This document shows, piece after piece, positions 41,301 through 50,331 of a stretch of 64,000 nt of DNA. The position numbers and the translations under genes are program-made. The stretch lies in the NCBI GenBank assembly GCA_003615045.1, contig ML014208.1:1-64000 (forward strand), read 5' to 3'. The stretch is from Caulochytrium protostelioides. Its lineage: Eukaryota > Chytridiomycota > Caulochytriomycetes > Caulochytriales > Caulochytriaceae. The first letter of the stretch is position 1. Every line of letters begins with the position of its first letter. Under the pieces are notes generated by a model. That model ran no database searches, was not told where the DNA came from, and saw nothing but the letters and a program-made list of their open reading frames with translations.

Positions 41301-42569
41301 CCCATCGAGATCTGGGTCAACAAGGCGCGCAACGACATCATGACCTATGGCAACCAGGCGACTAAAGTCTACTATGAAAACTCGGCGCAGGTCGCTTGTG
41401 AGGCCGTCAGCGCGGCACGGACGGTCGCGGTGCTCACGCGCGAGCAGGACGTCTGCGACAACTACCACGAAGACCTGCGCGTGCCGCTGGCGATCGGCAA
41501 GCGCTCGGCGGTGCGTGCCTCGGCCGTGTACTCGTTTACGCGTGGCTTCCAGTTCTGGCAGGGCGCCGTCATGTTCCGTGTCGGCGCGCACTGGCTTTAT
41601 CCCCGCGCAGACGGCACAACCGTCGGCGGCCTCGACTTGCGCTCCTTCTTTGTCTGTTTCCTCAGCGGCAACTTCGTCGCGATGGCCGCGGGTCAGATCT
41701 TCAGCTTCACGCCGAACCTCGAGAAGGCGTTCGCTGCGGCGCAGTCCATCTTCCGCATCCTCCGCAGCGTGCCCCCCATCGACAGCTTTAGTGACACGGG
41801 GAAGATACTGGACCCGACGTCCGTCAAGGGCCACATCCGTTTCGAAAACATCCAGTTCCGGTACCCGACGCGGCCCGACGTGAAGGTACTGAAGGGCGTG
41901 GACCTCGAAGTCAAGCCGGGCCAGTTCATCGCTCTGGTCGGCTCGTCGGGATGCGGCAAGTCCACGTCGATCCAGCTTTGTGAGCGCTTCTACGACCCGA
42001 CGGGCGGCCGCGTGACCCTCGACGGCGTGGACATCCGCGAGTTCAACTTGCGCTCATACCGCAGCGTCATCGGCCTCGTGAGCCAGGAGCCCAATCTGTA
42101 CGAGATGACGATCCGCGAAAACATTTTGCTCGGCCAACCCACCGGGTTGCCGGCCAGCGAGGCCGACGTGATCCAGGCCGCGAAGGACGCCAACGTCCAC
42201 GACTTTATCACGTCCCTGCCGCAGGGGTATGACACGCCGCTAACGAACCGCGGCGGCGGGCTGAGCGGCGGCCAAAAGCAGCGCATCGCCATTGCGCGTG
42301 CGCTGATCCGGCAGCCGCGCGTGCTCTTGCTCGACGAAGCGACGTCGGCGCTGTCGTCGGAGGACGAGGCCAAGATCTCGAAGGTGCTTGAGCAAGCCGC
42401 CAAGGGCCGCACGACCATCTCAATCGCCCACCGCTTGTCGAGCATCCAGCATGCCGACCGCATCTATCTCTTTATGAATGGCCGCATCAAGGAGCAAGGC
42501 ACGCATGACGAACTCCTGGCCCTCGGCGGCGAGTACCATGCGCTCGCTCTGCAGCAGAGCCTGGCCTGA
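38340..42569 (+). CDS. Full-length ABCB (MDR/P-glycoprotein type) ABC transporter
   Basis: A 1409-residue TMD-NBD-TMD-NBD exporter, likely in the plasma membrane or an internal membrane, pumping lipophilic compounds or peptides with ATP. A hydrophilic leader of about 115 residues with Lys/Glu repeats precedes TMD1. NBD1 has Walker A GSSGSGKST at 501-509, signature LSGGQRQR from 614, Walker B ILLLDE with Asp638/Glu639, and D-loop SALD. NBD2 has Walker A GSSGCGKST at 1201-1209, LSGGQKQR from 1308, and VLLLDE with Asp1332/Glu1333. Its D-loop reads SALS-S-E, with Ser1339 where Asp is usual. A charged linker (about 720-810) joins the halves. Both Walker B glutamates and both H-loops (IAHRLS) are present, so two hydrolytic sites look competent. 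The start is in an optimal context (gccaccATGg). Substrate cannot be told from sequence. Confidence 0.95.
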   Translation: MAESRTDESPTMLPVAVAAPLAAPAGIAALPASLEHPLADAAPPYDEGPAEIKTEAKTEAKLEAKTEIVATTADGAALTVVAATANGSDHRTTMYDAASIHSVAGKTPSDAKSKDKEAHPLPSPVYMLLRFATKSEKILLAVGIVCALVSGALQPMLPLLFGSLTNTLGSLAYAPMPKAQYDHDVIKVCWQLGVLGTAMAIACFLYLATWEYVAECTTHRLREAYLRAVLRQDIAFFDHVGGGSVATAIVTSCRLVQDGSGEKVPMLFMNLATFIAAFGVAFSQDARLSGIMITIIPAMALSVGFLGFKAGAWENMNLKAYNDGGDVAESAYSSIRVLSSFMAFEKLASAYDVYLRRAQRYGVWKSAAIAGLFACISFIMCTAYSLCFHVGGKYVAKGSLLGGDVLTVFFSVVIGSFALTTTSFEIQAINTARSAAADLFHVIDRVPVINSESNEGFTPTEVIGHISVKQVDFAYPSRPDVTVLKGMTLDIAPGTTCALVGSSGSGKSTIVALLERFYNPLGGSITLDGVPIQDLQVKWLRQQMGYVTQEPVLFKGTLAQNIAHGLVGTDAWSWPPERQMELIVKACQTANAHNFIVTLPMGYDTLVGERGFLLSGGQRQRVAIARAIVRDPKILLLDEATSALDTISERVVSQALAAAAKGRTTIVIAHRLSTIRDADQIIVMDKGVVVERGNHASLIAQNGFYKRLVDAQEIQFKGRVEEAEEAEDAEAEAGLPAETTASQKKGLADAASAHEDDRASLKSGTSRGQLSQIQSGDDHTAVVTGKLLTKSQRAQAKKMATPEEPYVTSNGRKLMLALIRLGAPEWPLTVLGLISSIVVGGQFPVLSILFGSVLGVLFMPNSTADEQRALRHEANLYALYFFILALICGVATFSKIHSFGVASERLTRRLRLNVFLATMRQSVGWFDRDQHSSGILVSNLSNDPQSVQVLSGTLMGSIIEFMTNIIAGVVIALIFNWRLGLISTAFLPIEIWVNKARNDIMTYGNQATKVYYENSAQVACEAVSAARTVAVLTREQDVCDNYHEDLRVPLAIGKRSAVRASAVYSFTRGFQFWQGAVMFRVGAHWLYPRADGTTVGGLDLRSFFVCFLSGNFVAMAAGQIFSFTPNLEKAFAAAQSIFRILRSVPPIDSFSDTGKILDPTSVKGHIRFENIQFRYPTRPDVKVLKGVDLEVKPGQFIALVGSSGCGKSTSIQLCERFYDPTGGRVTLDGVDIREFNLRSYRSVIGLVSQEPNLYEMTIRENILLGQPTGLPASEADVIQAAKDANVHDFITSLPQGYDTPLTNRGGGLSGGQKQRIAIARALIRQPRVLLLDEATSALSSEDEAKISKVLEQAAKGRTTISIAHRLSSIQHADRIYLFMNGRIKEQGTHDELLALGGEYHALALQQSLA

Positions 42570-43746
42570 TGATTCATTTAATAGTAATATGGATTGGTAT
42601 CGTGCTTCCCGCAACAGGCCTCATCTGAAGCCGGATATCCGATATCGGCCGGAAGCCGCGACCCCGTGTTTAAAGCCCGGCCCGATGATCGCTTTCTGGA
42701 AGGCACTCTATTGCGAATGTTGCGACAGGGAACGACGGCAGCGAGGGGGCAACGCGCCCGCTGAGCTAATTCGCTGGCTTGCTTGGTTGGCCGCCCGGCC
42801 GAAGACCCCGTCGTGCCCCCTTTCTGCGCCTTCCCGGCGGATGCAGGGCGGGGCTGAGTTGTATCAGCACTCAGTTAGCTCCTTCCTTGGTTCCTTCCGC
42901 TCCGCAGGCCGTCTCAGCACCAGACCCCAGCAGAAGAAGGCGAGGGGGCATGGGCCACCAGGTCCGAACCCCGCCGGTGGGCGCAAGGCCGAGGACAGGG
43001 CCGAAGGGACCGCGGTCGGGCTTGCGGCGACCGCGAGGTCGATTTTTTCTGTTTTTTTTTCATCCTGGTACCGGTCTCGCCCCAGACCACTCGATAAGAT
43101 CCCGACGAGGCAGGTTCCGCTGTCGCTGGTGAATATCATCCCACCGGCAAGTGAGGGTGCCGCGGCTGATGTCGAACAATGATGGCAGTCGGGCGGGGCT
43201 CGGCCTCAAGGTGGCACGGCCTCGAGGTGGCACGGCACGGCAGCGCTGGCCACGCGAGCCGGGGAAGTCGAACGAAAGCGTCAGCCCGCGCCCGCTGCAG
43301 CTGAAAATCAGCACTCTCCGTCCGCACCTGACGATGACGCCGTTGAGCTCTCGTGAGCCTTCTCAACGCGCTTGATTCCCGTGGCGCAAACGTTTGGAAT
43401 GGTTAAACGCGAATCGCCGGTCCGCGCCTTCTCCGATTCGTTCCTGGTGGATGGATGGTGTCGGTGACACACGGATACTCCTTTGCAGGCCGGTATCTCT
43501 CTCACCACCGCGACCCCGTCGTCTCGTTGCGCCCATCCCAGGGCCCGCCATGGACCCTTCCCGACCCCTACCGCTGCGTTCCGTGATCCATGGTTCCCCG
43601 CCCATGGCTCCCTTCCCCTTCCTTTTGCGCCGCTAATCCTACCGAACTGCTGATCCAGCTAGCACGCGCGGAGTGCGGGTCACTTCGACGCATCCTAGTA
43701 CGTTCGCCTTTGCCGGAGAACTGCGTAGCGCCGTCCTCGGCCCATC
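42570..43746. other. Spacer, no gene recognised
   Basis: About 1.2 kb after the ABC transporter. AT-rich 3' UTR sequence (TTTAATAGTAATATGG) follows the stop. A T-run lies at 43040-43060. Nothing else recognisable. Confidence 0.5.
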
Positions 43747-45657
43747 ATGCTGGTCGGGGCGGGGGCTAGGCTTCTTCTAGCCGCCGCGGCCGCCGCAGCC
43801 CAAGGCTTCTCGGGCGTGACCGCCCGCGGTCCTGCCGGCCCTGGCGCCGGCGGCGCAGCGGCCGACGCGGTGCCCACGCTCCACATCGCCACCGCCGTCA
43901 CTGCGAGCGCGGCGCCGCCCCCGCCGCCCTCCGTGAGCGCGCCGTCCGACCCGCCAGACATGACGACACCCGGTCTTTCCTTCGAAGAGTACAAGGCCGC
44001 GGCGGCGACGGCGCCGAAGGTACCACCAGGGAGGTTCGCGGAATGGAACGATCATCTACACAAGTCCCTGATCGTAGCGCTCCGTCAGAGCCCAAGTCTG
44101 AAGGTCGGCGTGAACCAAATCATGCGCGCGCCGGTCGTCGCGGCGGATCCCGAGCGCCGCCACGCCGTCCGACAAGGCGTGGACGCGATGCTCAACCCGC
44201 AGTACACCCAGGCGATCCAGAGCATCGCGTTCCACTCCGTGGTGGCCCACGTCGCCGAATCTCAGCACGTGTTGTCCGATCCGGAGCTGATTGATCGGCA
44301 CGGCATTGGCGACGCCTTTACGCGTCGCACGAAGACGTTCACGTATCTGTATCTCCGCGAACGGCTCCAGCCGGCGGAGGTCCCGTCACGCCCGCCGGCG
44401 TTTGATGCGGAACCGCTGAGCAGCAGCAGGCTCGAGCAGCTGTTTGGGATGGATGCCAGCGGGCTGGACCCGGCTTCAGCGCGGCTCTTGGCCCGACCGG
44501 GGCCGCCCCCGGACGCGGTGGTCGTACTTGTCGCCAAAACGGCTGGATTGACCACGGTCGCCCCCCATCATGACCGCCAACTCCAGCGCCGTAGCGCGGT
44601 CAAATACTGGTTGATGCTTCTTATTATGCTGCTTCTCGAAGTTGTGATTCCCATGATGGTGGTGCTATTGCTTAAACGCCTCGTGAACGTGAAATCCGAT
44701 CTGATGGGCTTCATACCGCAGCGAATCGCCAGCCATTTTGCGAGTCCGTATGGCGACACGCTCTTTTGGCGGATGCTCCCGATGACTCTCGGCATCTTTG
44801 CCATGTCGTGGTTCATCTACACGGTCATCTACCATCTTGTCCACATCTACCAGAAGAAGCTTCAGAGAACGATTACGAAAAACGGTCTGAAATTCCGCCA
44901 GGAGCTCATCAACATGGAGAAATCCCAGCACGACACTGAGCATCGCTTGAAACACCAAGCTCTCGAGCTCGAAAGAAAGCGTCAGGAGCTCGCCGCTCTC
45001 GAAGCCAGGCTGCGCTGGCGGCAGCGTGAGTTTGAGCAGCAGAGCCGGCTCAATCATGGATCCGACGGGGCCAATGGGCCGTCCGAGGCTTTCGCCGACG
45101 GCGGCCCACAGCCCTATCAGCTTCCCTTCCCCGCGTCATCCATCAATGACCCAGGCCTCAGTATGGCGCCGCCGCCAGCGCCGCCGCCGACCGCCACCGT
45201 CTTTTCTTCATTAGATGTGGCGCCGACGCCACGCGACCACCCCGAGACGACGCTGGGCCCGCCAGGCGACCCGCTGCCGGTCGTTGCAGTGCCGCTGTCA
45301 TCTACCGCGACCATGGATCCGCTGCCATCCGACATAGTCCCGCTGTCGAACAACACTGATCCGCTGCCATCTGGCATGAACTGGCTGCCATCCGGCGAGA
45401 CTCCGCTGCCGTCCGGTATGGCCCTATCGTCCTCTGACGTGGTCCCACTATCATCCGACCGTAACCTGTCGCCGTCCAACACGGCACCGTCGCCGCCCAA
45501 CATGGCGCCCATGCCACCCAGCAAGATCGACTCCAGTCCTGCGTTAGACCCGCCGCTCTTGGCCGAGCCCGCTCCGAGCGACCTGCGCACGGTTTCTGGC
45601 GGGAAACCGCCGCCGCCGGAAGCCACGGTGCTATCGTCTCTTCCAACAGCGGCGTGA
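43747..45657 (+). CDS. Secretory-pathway two-TM protein of unknown family, C-terminal coiled coil
   Basis: A 636-residue protein. The N-terminus (Ala/Leu-rich, residues 1-20) looks like a signal peptide. Residues about 75-220 form a helical lumenal or extracellular region (EEYKAAAAT, HLHKSLIVALRQSP, MLNPQYTQAIQSIAF). Two membrane segments lie at about 287-309 (WLMLLIMLLLEVVIPMMVVL) and 343-365 (MLPMTLGIFAMSWFIYTVIY), followed directly by a charged coiled coil to about 430 (KKLQRT, LELERKRQELAALEARLRWR). The C-terminal 200 residues are Pro/Ser-rich with degenerate repeats of the form P-L-P-S-x-x-x-x-P-L-S-S near 516-595. I do not recognise the family. Its plan resembles the protein at 48065-49468, suggesting distant paralogy. 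A two-TM hairpin plus coiled coil suits a membrane tether or organelle-shaping protein, but that is guesswork. Confidence 0.75.
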   Translation: MLVGAGARLLLAAAAAAAQGFSGVTARGPAGPGAGGAAADAVPTLHIATAVTASAAPPPPPSVSAPSDPPDMTTPGLSFEEYKAAAATAPKVPPGRFAEWNDHLHKSLIVALRQSPSLKVGVNQIMRAPVVAADPERRHAVRQGVDAMLNPQYTQAIQSIAFHSVVAHVAESQHVLSDPELIDRHGIGDAFTRRTKTFTYLYLRERLQPAEVPSRPPAFDAEPLSSSRLEQLFGMDASGLDPASARLLARPGPPPDAVVVLVAKTAGLTTVAPHHDRQLQRRSAVKYWLMLLIMLLLEVVIPMMVVLLLKRLVNVKSDLMGFIPQRIASHFASPYGDTLFWRMLPMTLGIFAMSWFIYTVIYHLVHIYQKKLQRTITKNGLKFRQELINMEKSQHDTEHRLKHQALELERKRQELAALEARLRWRQREFEQQSRLNHGSDGANGPSEAFADGGPQPYQLPFPASSINDPGLSMAPPPAPPPTATVFSSLDVAPTPRDHPETTLGPPGDPLPVVAVPLSSTATMDPLPSDIVPLSNNTDPLPSGMNWLPSGETPLPSGMALSSSDVVPLSSDRNLSPSNTAPSPPNMAPMPPSKIDSSPALDPPLLAEPAPSDLRTVSGGKPPPPEATVLSSLPTAA

Positions 45658-48064
45658 CCCCCGCACCCCTTCCACGCGCCCTTCTCGTCGGTGCCATTCT
45701 GACCTCCGGACGTAACCCCTGTCGACACAACCCCTGTCGACGCAACTCCGTCGGCCCCTGCACAACCGCGATGCGGGCTTCGCGATAGCGTTGGCCCAGA
45801 CGATGGGTAGTCTGAAGAGTTCTAATAGCCGTCGACTCATCGTCCTCGGTCCCGGTGGCATCTTAGTCGAATGGGATCTTGTAAGTCAACAAAATATACG
45901 CAATATATATGAGGCGGTATACGGTAAAACCTGAGGATGTAACGTCGCGATGCCTCGGTCAGAATCTTTTTGATGCGGTCCGTTGACGACGGCCAAGAGA
46001 GCATTCGCCATGCCGTGGTGGGCGTTTGGTCAAAAAAAAAGCGTTTTAGCGAGCCAAACGACGTGATGTAGCCGAACACGGTCGGCGCATATAGTCGACA
46101 AACGGGCAAAGAGAGCCACGATTGGATCCCCTGTGCCCTGTCTATTTTATGATCATGACTTTATTTTTGAGTGAGGAGGTTATTTATTTTAGTAGAGCAC
46201 ATGCGAAAGGAAACTCGTAGCCGCTCGAAGTCTTATCAATGGCTAACACTTCAGCGGCACAGCACGGGCCGTTTAAAACTCAAAGAGATCGCTGTGATGA
46301 TCATGATGGAGAGGCTGACGGTGCGATGGCGTCACACGCCCGGTCATCCCAATCGCGATGATATGATTTCTCTAAATCCTCCTCTTCCTTGTGATATGGG
46401 CTAACATGAACAAACGTCTGAGTGGCGGTTCATGTACAAAGTCGGTCCTTGTTCCAGCCCCCACCTTGCCCGCTCTGCCGCACGGCGACAAAATTCGTTG
46501 TCACACTACCATGTTTTTGTTTGTTTATTTTCCTTTCAATACGCAGATTTGCTTGACTGGGGGTGCCACAACTCTCGTGTGCGACTGCCAGAGTGCGGCA
46601 TAACCCAGCGGTCGACCGTGCGATGCCGTACATTGCCGTCGACTGCTTCGTGATACGATGCGTAGCGATGTGATGCGTTGCAATATGGCAGGGGCTCAGG
46701 CAGTCAGAACAGGGCTCTGTCTCCCACCCGCCGAGACTCGGTGCGCTGAGCAGCTCGCTAAGCCCGAGCCCCAACGGCTTCGGCGACTGTGCTGCGTGCA
46801 ACGCTTAGCCTTAGTCCAAGCCCCGACCCCGAACCGCTGGGGGGAAGCTGGCCCTGCGGTGGACACGCTGCGCGAGTCGCGTGCCCATAGCCCCTACCCG
46901 CAGCTGCTGGGTGCTTGGGCTCCGTGTCCCACCGGAGGCGCTGCCAGGCTTTTGGCTCGACCTTCTGCCTACACCCGCTCCCCGATGCCGGACGACCACC
47001 GCGCCCCGACCCGGCAATCCGGCGACCCCGCAACCCCGCAACCCCGCAATCCCGCAACCCCGCTGGACCGCAAGACTGCTCAGGCCCCGGCTCCAGCCGG
47101 ACAGCTCCTCTGGCTCCGGCCCATAGGCATTGGCCGCTCATGCGCATGCCTTCGTTGCCGCCACTGGTCCCGGCACCGGCACCGCCCACGCTGGACCATG
47201 GCCGGAACGGGTCCCCGCTCGGAGCTCGGCTTGGCGGCCCTGAACGGTTTCGCAGGATCCGGGACGGCCACAGCTGTAGCGGTGACCACAGCCTCGGTCA
47301 CGGCCACGGCCAGGACCGTTATCAAAGCACATGCTGCTTCGACTTCATGCTCGGACTGGACGGCCTCGTGACACAGCGCGCGATGCCTCACTCGACGGTT
47401 CAGGTCGTCGCCTCTTCGCGCACGTCGCCTAGTGTTGTATATAATCATAGAAACGGCACCCTCCCTAGTGAAAGGGGTCTGGGCGGTTATGCGGGGAACG
47501 GAGCTGGCAGATCCCTCTTAACGAATGTGACCGGTCCGAACGATCACGCCGAGGCCATTAGCGGGTGAATGTGTGATTGCTTTTTCCTCAAGCAGATGCA
47601 CAGCTACCCTGCCACTTCAGACATACCGCTTTTCCCGTCGACTCCGCCATATTCGCGGGCACACCTAGTTCGCGGTGGATTCCTGATACCTCAACGTCCG
47701 TTTATTTATGGCCTGGCGCCAACCCCGACCCTTCTTAAATACATCGTCTTGATTTTTTCGACGTTATCGTGACACCATCGTTACACCAACTTGATTGGCC
47801 TTGAAACGGGCCTGAATCGCTGTTTAGGGCCGTCTCCGCTCAGACTAGCTATAGACGAGCAATAGACGATAGTCGCCCCTGCACTCCCGAGAAGTCGACG
47901 ACACCTGTGTCCACGCCTCGGGTTGCCCTGCTGCGACGGCTGTGCCCTCCAGTCCGACGCCTCGTCGGCCTGCGAACCGGCGGGACATCCGTCTCAGCTC
48001 GGTGCTATAGTTCCGCCGTCGAACGCCCCATCCTTCGCCTTCGTGCCGCCCTTAGCGACGCACC
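45658..48064. other. Spacer between the two two-TM protein genes
   Basis: About 2.4 kb. A roughly 14-bp tandem duplication (ACCCCTGTCGAC-type units) lies at 45713-45746. AT-rich DNA lies at 45890-45950 and 46140-46200. An 8-10 bp repeat is at 47024-47063. Open frames in 46650-47570 are Pro/Arg-rich without a domain. No gene recognised. Confidence 0.5.
47024..47063. repeat. Short tandem repeat (ACCCCGCA units)
   Basis: About five units of ACCCCGCA with one-base variants (ATCCCGCA). Confidence 0.75.
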
Positions 48065-49468
48065 ATGTTGTTAGTAACGCTTGCCTTCGGCTGGCTGGCC
48101 TGCCTGTTCCCGCACATCGCTGCCGTCCTGGCCGCCGACGAACACATCATGCTGACGTCCCCGGAATCTCTGGTGGAGACAGCCAAGACCATCACGCCGG
48201 AGCAGTACAAGGATGCCGATGATCATTTCACACATGCCTTTCGCATGGCCATGTCTGCTGATCATATCAAAATGATGGTAGCAAACGGCGCGTCACAACC
48301 AGGGTTGCAGCATCCCAGTGTTGATCCCGCTATCGTCCAAAGGAATATCGACGGCGTGTTTCATGAATTGACCCGAGGCGATTTTATTAAGGAAGTTCGC
48401 GCAGAGATGTTCTCGTCCATCCAGCCTGCCGTGAAATCTGAGGTCAAACGCTCACTAGCCCAATTCAAATGGACAAGCGACACTCAGGTCAAGGCCGAAG
48501 ACGGCTTCAAAAGTATGGTGAAAGAAAAGATTGTGATGCGTGTGCACGCGGCGCGGCGCGCTGCGAACGAGGCCGCTGCCCATCATGATGTTGCTGCCGC
48601 CTCCGCGGCACCACTGCCTGCCGTTCCACCCGTGCCCCACCGCTTTATGCGACGACAGGACGCGGCGGCAAGCAATCTCGCCACCGCGCCGGCCACTGCG
48701 CCCGCTGACATCATCGATGCCGCTCCGACTCCGGCTCCCGCGCCCACCATCACTCCCGCATCGTTTTCTGCATCAGCACCGTTGCCGGAAGCTGAGCTCA
48801 TCGGATCGGTCGCGAACGCACCATCAGCGGTCGATCCCACCGTGGGATCGTCACCCGGTGTCCCCTCCGACGCGGCTGTTTCCGCGGCGCTACCGTCAAA
48901 TCCGGTCCCGATGATTCCCGGTGGACCGCCGGCGACCGGCGCTTCCGATGCCACTGGCGCTGCTGTTGCATCGTCTGCTGGCGGTGCATCGCCCGTTGAC
49001 GGTGCGGCGCCCGATAAGGTTGACTGGGATTCCATCAACGTGAACGAAGGCCCGGTTGCCGTGGACCCCGACGCTGCTCCGGAGAAGGCGCTGGAAAAGC
49101 CGAAAGAAGAGAGCTTAGGCTGGTATATTGCTCGCAACTTCTATGAGTGGATGATTGCCTCGACCATCATCGGTGTGATTTTCTCCGTGTTGCAGAGCTT
49201 TTTGCTCGATGCTGTTCCCGTGGGCATGACCTGGAAGGGGCAGTTGCTCCGGGCGGCCGGGGAAGGTTTCAGGATGTCCCTCCAGCTCGGTGCCGTCGCG
49301 CTCATCTGCGTGGTCGCCTTCCATATCTTTGTCAAGCGCTACATGCGCCGCATGCAGTCCGGGATGAGCGCCGACCCCATCGACTACGACATCAACGATG
49401 ACTCGCGGGTCCCAATCGATGCCTTTGCAAGTCCTGAAGACACGGATGTCCCCGTCATTAATTCGTAG
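48065..49468 (+). CDS. Secretory-pathway two-TM protein of unknown family
   Basis: A 467-residue protein starting at caccATG. Residues 1-23 are a clear signal peptide (LAFGWLACLFPHIAAVLA then ADEH). Residues about 30-170 are a mixed helical domain (EQYKDADDHFTHAFRMAM, VKSEVKRSLAQFKW). Residues 175-320 are Ala/Pro/Ser-rich and probably disordered. Two membrane segments lie at about 363-384 (MIASTIIGVIFSVLQSFLLD) and 404-424 (MSLQLGAVALICVVAFHIFV), then a basic turn (KRYMRRMQ) and a short acidic tail. By the positive-inside rule both ends of the hairpin may face different sides than in a simple type I protein. I do not recognise the family. The same architecture 2.4 kb upstream on the same strand hints at a diverged tandem pair. 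Confidence 0.78.
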   Translation: MLLVTLAFGWLACLFPHIAAVLAADEHIMLTSPESLVETAKTITPEQYKDADDHFTHAFRMAMSADHIKMMVANGASQPGLQHPSVDPAIVQRNIDGVFHELTRGDFIKEVRAEMFSSIQPAVKSEVKRSLAQFKWTSDTQVKAEDGFKSMVKEKIVMRVHAARRAANEAAAHHDVAAASAAPLPAVPPVPHRFMRRQDAAASNLATAPATAPADIIDAAPTPAPAPTITPASFSASAPLPEAELIGSVANAPSAVDPTVGSSPGVPSDAAVSAALPSNPVPMIPGGPPATGASDATGAAVASSAGGASPVDGAAPDKVDWDSINVNEGPVAVDPDAAPEKALEKPKEESLGWYIARNFYEWMIASTIIGVIFSVLQSFLLDAVPVGMTWKGQLLRAAGEGFRMSLQLGAVALICVVAFHIFVKRYMRRMQSGMSADPIDYDINDDSRVPIDAFASPEDTDVPVINS

Positions 49469-50048
49469 CGAGCGCGCCTCGCGCAACGGGGCCCCTGCAG
49501 CGTCGCAACTGTCCGCTTGTCGCAGCCGTTGCCCGTCGGTCGGCCCATCGGTTCTCTGCCGATGGACTTTTTGCCGATTGGCCCTCCAATTGGCCCTACG
49601 CTAATCAACGGCGGCTGCCGCGCGCCGCCTCTGTTGTATCGTGTAATAATCCTCTGCGATATCACTCTATTGATGCATACCACGGAGACTTTCTCGCCGG
49701 CCTCGTTGCGGGGTCTCGAGGCTCGAGCAAGGGATCACGGAAGCCAGGGCGCCGCGTTGGAAGCGTTCAACCTCTGCGACACGTGACGTGGCCCACCCGG
49801 GACCCGGCTGTCGGCCAGATGCATCGATGCATCGATCCGTCGCCTTCGCGCCGTGCCTTCATCGAATGGGTCTCCCGCGTCGAAACGCGGCTCGGCGCTT
49901 GGTCGTCTCGCAACGCGCTCCGTCAGCCAGGAAGCCGGCCGCTCTCCCCAGCAAAAACGGCCTGCGCCACACCGCTTCACGAATGACGGCGACTGGGGGA
50001 CGGCAAGTCCGAGCCGCCTTGGCCGGCGGCCTGCTGAGGCGTGCCCGT

Positions 50049-50098
50049 CCATCCATCCATCCATCCATCCATCCATCCATCCATCCATCCATCCATCC
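50049..50098. repeat. (CCAT)n tetramer array
   Basis: About 12 perfect CCAT units end about 40 bases upstream of the TATA element of the eEF1B-gamma gene. Confidence 0.95.
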
Positions 50099-50138
50099 AC
50101 TCCGCTGTCGCCAGCACGGCAATGTCCCAGCCCTGACC

Positions 50139-50144
50139 TATAAA
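50139..50144 (+). promoter_or_regulatory. TATA box of the eEF1B-gamma gene
   Basis: TATAAA lies about 190 bases before the start codon of a gene expected to be highly expressed. The leader downstream ends with a pyrimidine-rich stretch before gccaccATG. Confidence 0.5.
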
Positions 50145-50331
50145 CGACGGGAGCCGCTGAGTGCGAGACAACAGATTAGAAGATATCGCCGCATGCATGC
50201 CGGGACACCGCGAAATAGCACAACGTATGGACGCAACGGATATGTTTCGGACACCCTCTTTCTAACACACCATCCTCTACCGCACCCACTTTCTGTCTCC
50301 CAGCACTAATCCACCTGACACTCTAGCCACC

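Larger units (their letters stand above)
49469..50331 (+). other. Spacer and promoter region of the eEF1B-gamma gene
   Basis: About 860 bases containing a (CCAT)n array and a TATA element, both listed separately. No additional gene recognised. Confidence 0.55.
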
